From Eutrophobius brisbanensis (lineage in GTDB: Bacteria; Pseudomonadota; Gammaproteobacteria; Eutrophobiales; Eutrophobiaceae), in assembly GCA_038131795.1 (NCBI GenBank), contig JAYPQE010000003.1:1674001-1738000 (forward strand): a stretch of 64,000 nucleotides of DNA. The letters run 5' to 3'. The notes beneath the pieces were generated by a model that was not told the DNA's origin, searched no databases, and was given only the letters and a program-made list of their open reading frames with translations. The position numbers and the translations under genes were made by a program. The number at the start of each line of letters is the position of its first letter. Within the stretch, counting starts at the first letter, position 1. Shown here in pieces: positions 62,521 to 64,000 of this stretch.

Positions 62521-64000
62521 TTATACCTTACGTGTCCTTTGCTCGGCCAGTGAGAACTTCTGGTAGTCCGTTACTTCCGCACCCACGCCCAGTGTCCGGG
62601 TGTGTACATCCAGCATAAAGGGACGGCCATCTGCCAGGGTACGCAGCCCCTTCCTGATGGCACCTTTTAACTGACTGGAATTTTTCACTACTGCCCCGTC
62701 GATATTATAGGCGGCAGCAAGGTGGGTGAAGTCTACCCTTGGATTTCCAAGATAAGATACGTAGTCCCGGTTGGCCTGACCGGCGGGACCCATGCGGCCC
62801 ATGATCTGCCAACGGGTTTCTTCATAGGTACCATTGTTAAATACTACGACCATCACCGGTATGTCATAGCGTGACATGGTCCACAGGGAATCATTCTGGC
62901 CAAACAGATAACCACCATCACCTTGTAGTGCAATCACCTGTCTATTGGGGAGAGCAAGTTTGACGCCGGCGGAGGCACCCACACCCCAACCCAATGCACG
63001 GCCCTCAGTACGACCGATCTTCATCATGGCATCATCGGCAAAGGGAAACATACCCAGGGACTTGTACTCCGTACCCTGTTCCTCAACGATGACGGCATCG
63101 GGCTCCAGTTGTTGACGAAGCTCATAGGCCAACGCCTGCCATGGGACAGGTGAACCTTTACTTAATCTACCGGCCTCCAGCCTGGACTGTTGCCATGCGG
63201 TGGTCAGGCCGCCTGCAATGCGCATACGCTCTTCCGCCATTTGCTTGAGCTGGTTCCTGTTGGCCATGCTCTTGATAGCTTCAACCAGATCACCGGCGAT
63301 CTGATTGATATTTCCAACCAGGTTTGCAACCGTAGGTGAATTTCGGCCGACTGTATCCATATCAACACTGGCATGGATTTCCTTAATGGGGTTACTGCGA
63401 CTGAAGCCACCCGGTTCCTGCCTGGCGCCGAAGTTTAGATAGAGATCAAAAGGCTGCTGGTATTCACGAAGGTACGCACCAAGGTTTTGATCTTCACCCA
63501 ACCATAGCGTATGAGTATTGGGGAAGTCCGCATAAATACTACGGTGCTGGATCACCGGTATCCCCACCAGTTCACAAAGTTCAACCACGGCGGCCTGGGC
63601 ATCACAGGTACCCACTTCAGGCCCCACCTTCATCAACGGTGATTTGGCGCTGAGTATGACCTTGGCTGCACGTTCGATTTCTGAAGCATCAGGACGCAGT
63701 TCCATAGGGACATTCAATGCCTCACCAGAGAATATCGCGCCCTTGGTCTGTTTATACATAACATCTCTGGGGACGCGTAGTGCAGTAGGACCACCAGGTA
63801 ACACACTGGCCACCTTGTAGGCACGCCTTACCCATTCTGCCAGACGTTCCGGGTAATGGGCCTCCCAACGCCACTTGGTGTACTGACTTAAGGCCTCGAT
63901 CCAGTTATCAATGTCCTCATGACTGTCAGTACCTTCCCGGTTTGAGTTGGAATGGTCACTCATGATCACCAATGGGGTACGGTCTTTCATGGCGTTATAC
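62521..64000 (-). CDS. thiamine-diphosphate-dependent enzyme, acetolactate-synthase-like, N-terminus beyond window
   Basis: At least 489 residues of a ThDP enzyme; the frame stays open to the right edge, and the last visible codons (YNAMKDRTPLVIMSD) align with the middle of the first domain of the neighbouring enzyme (YNAYCDRAPMVIFAG), so the true start lies outside the window. The middle domain has VILSAKSPLMKVGPEVG and the C-terminal domain the intact cofactor motif GDGGYLFGQND ... VVVFNN. It is distinctly different from the enzyme at 57355-59280. Whether it has a Tat signal cannot be seen. It heads the row thiamine enzyme 2, receptor 2. Confidence 0.85.
   Translation of the reverse strand, partial: YNAMKDRTPLVIMSDHSNSNREGTDSHEDIDNWIEALSQYTKWRWEAHYPERLAEWVRRAYKVASVLPGGPTALRVPRDVMYKQTKGAIFSGEALNVPMELRPDASEIERAAKVILSAKSPLMKVGPEVGTCDAQAAVVELCELVGIPVIQHRSIYADFPNTHTLWLGEDQNLGAYLREYQQPFDLYLNFGARQEPGGFSRSNPIKEIHASVDMDTVGRNSPTVANLVGNINQIAGDLVEAIKSMANRNQLKQMAEERMRIAGGLTTAWQQSRLEAGRLSKGSPVPWQALAYELRQQLEPDAVIVEEQGTEYKSLGMFPFADDAMMKIGRTEGRALGWGVGASAGVKLALPNRQVIALQGDGGYLFGQNDSLWTMSRYDIPVMVVVFNNGTYEETRWQIMGRMGPAGQANRDYVSYLGNPRVDFTHLAAAYNIDGAVVKNSSQLKGAIRKGLRTLADGRPFMLDVHTRTLGVGAEVTDYQKFSLAEQRTRKV

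Overview
The window looks like a contig from a marine-type gammaproteobacterium of moderate GC. The clues are an AroG-type DAHP synthase close to the enterobacterial enzyme, a zur-znuABC block under an AT-rich Zur palindrome, a CopA copper ATPase, and many TonB-dependent outer-membrane receptors and c-type cytochromes. I cannot place it more precisely. I saw no rRNA, tRNA, CRISPR, phage gene or transposase.

Layout. 0-9 kb is mostly conserved, housekeeping-like: a small DUF4404 protein, a gene broken by an in-frame amber codon, copA, a HIT protein with aroG, a membrane-anchored protein, and the zinc operon zur-znuA-znuC-znuB read leftward. 8.9-19.6 kb is a leftward tandem array of five paralogous ~710-residue outer-membrane receptors almost without spacers; a sixth copy lies at 32.9-35.0 kb. 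19.9-26.3 kb holds a CopD-cytochrome c fusion, a small membrane protein, a cupredoxin, two VWA proteins and a BatD/MxaA-like protein with an MxaK-like tail, a set resembling the accessory genes of methanol dehydrogenase operons but without MoxR.

26.5-64 kb is the accessory part, and nearly every product there carries a Sec or Tat export signal or is an outer-membrane receptor. It contains two near-duplicate amidohydrolases flanking an alpha/beta hydrolase, three receptor loci (one frameshifted), two PQQ-type quinoprotein dehydrogenases, three small cytochromes c, a larger CxxCH protein, two DUF1592-type multidomain cytochromes, two Tat-exported DUF1552 (HXXSHH) proteins, two exported ankyrin-repeat proteins, a Tat-exported dienelactone hydrolase and two thiamine-diphosphate enzymes, at least one with a Tat signal. 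The set PQQ dehydrogenase / DUF1592 / DUF1552 / ankyrin occurs twice (35.4-43.0 kb and 46.1-53.5 kb); the second copy is bracketed by two small inverted-repeat elements.

Working model (inference): receptors import a compound of unknown identity; exported hydrolases open or trim it; quinoproteins oxidise alcohol groups and pass electrons to the local cytochromes; the DUF1592/DUF1552/ankyrin set carries out an unknown linked periplasmic redox step; the Tat-exported thiamine enzyme may cleave a carbonyl intermediate outside the cytoplasm. No transcription factor and no inner-membrane carrier is visible in these 37 kb. The repeated module and the exported thiamine enzyme are the strongest candidates for an undescribed system.
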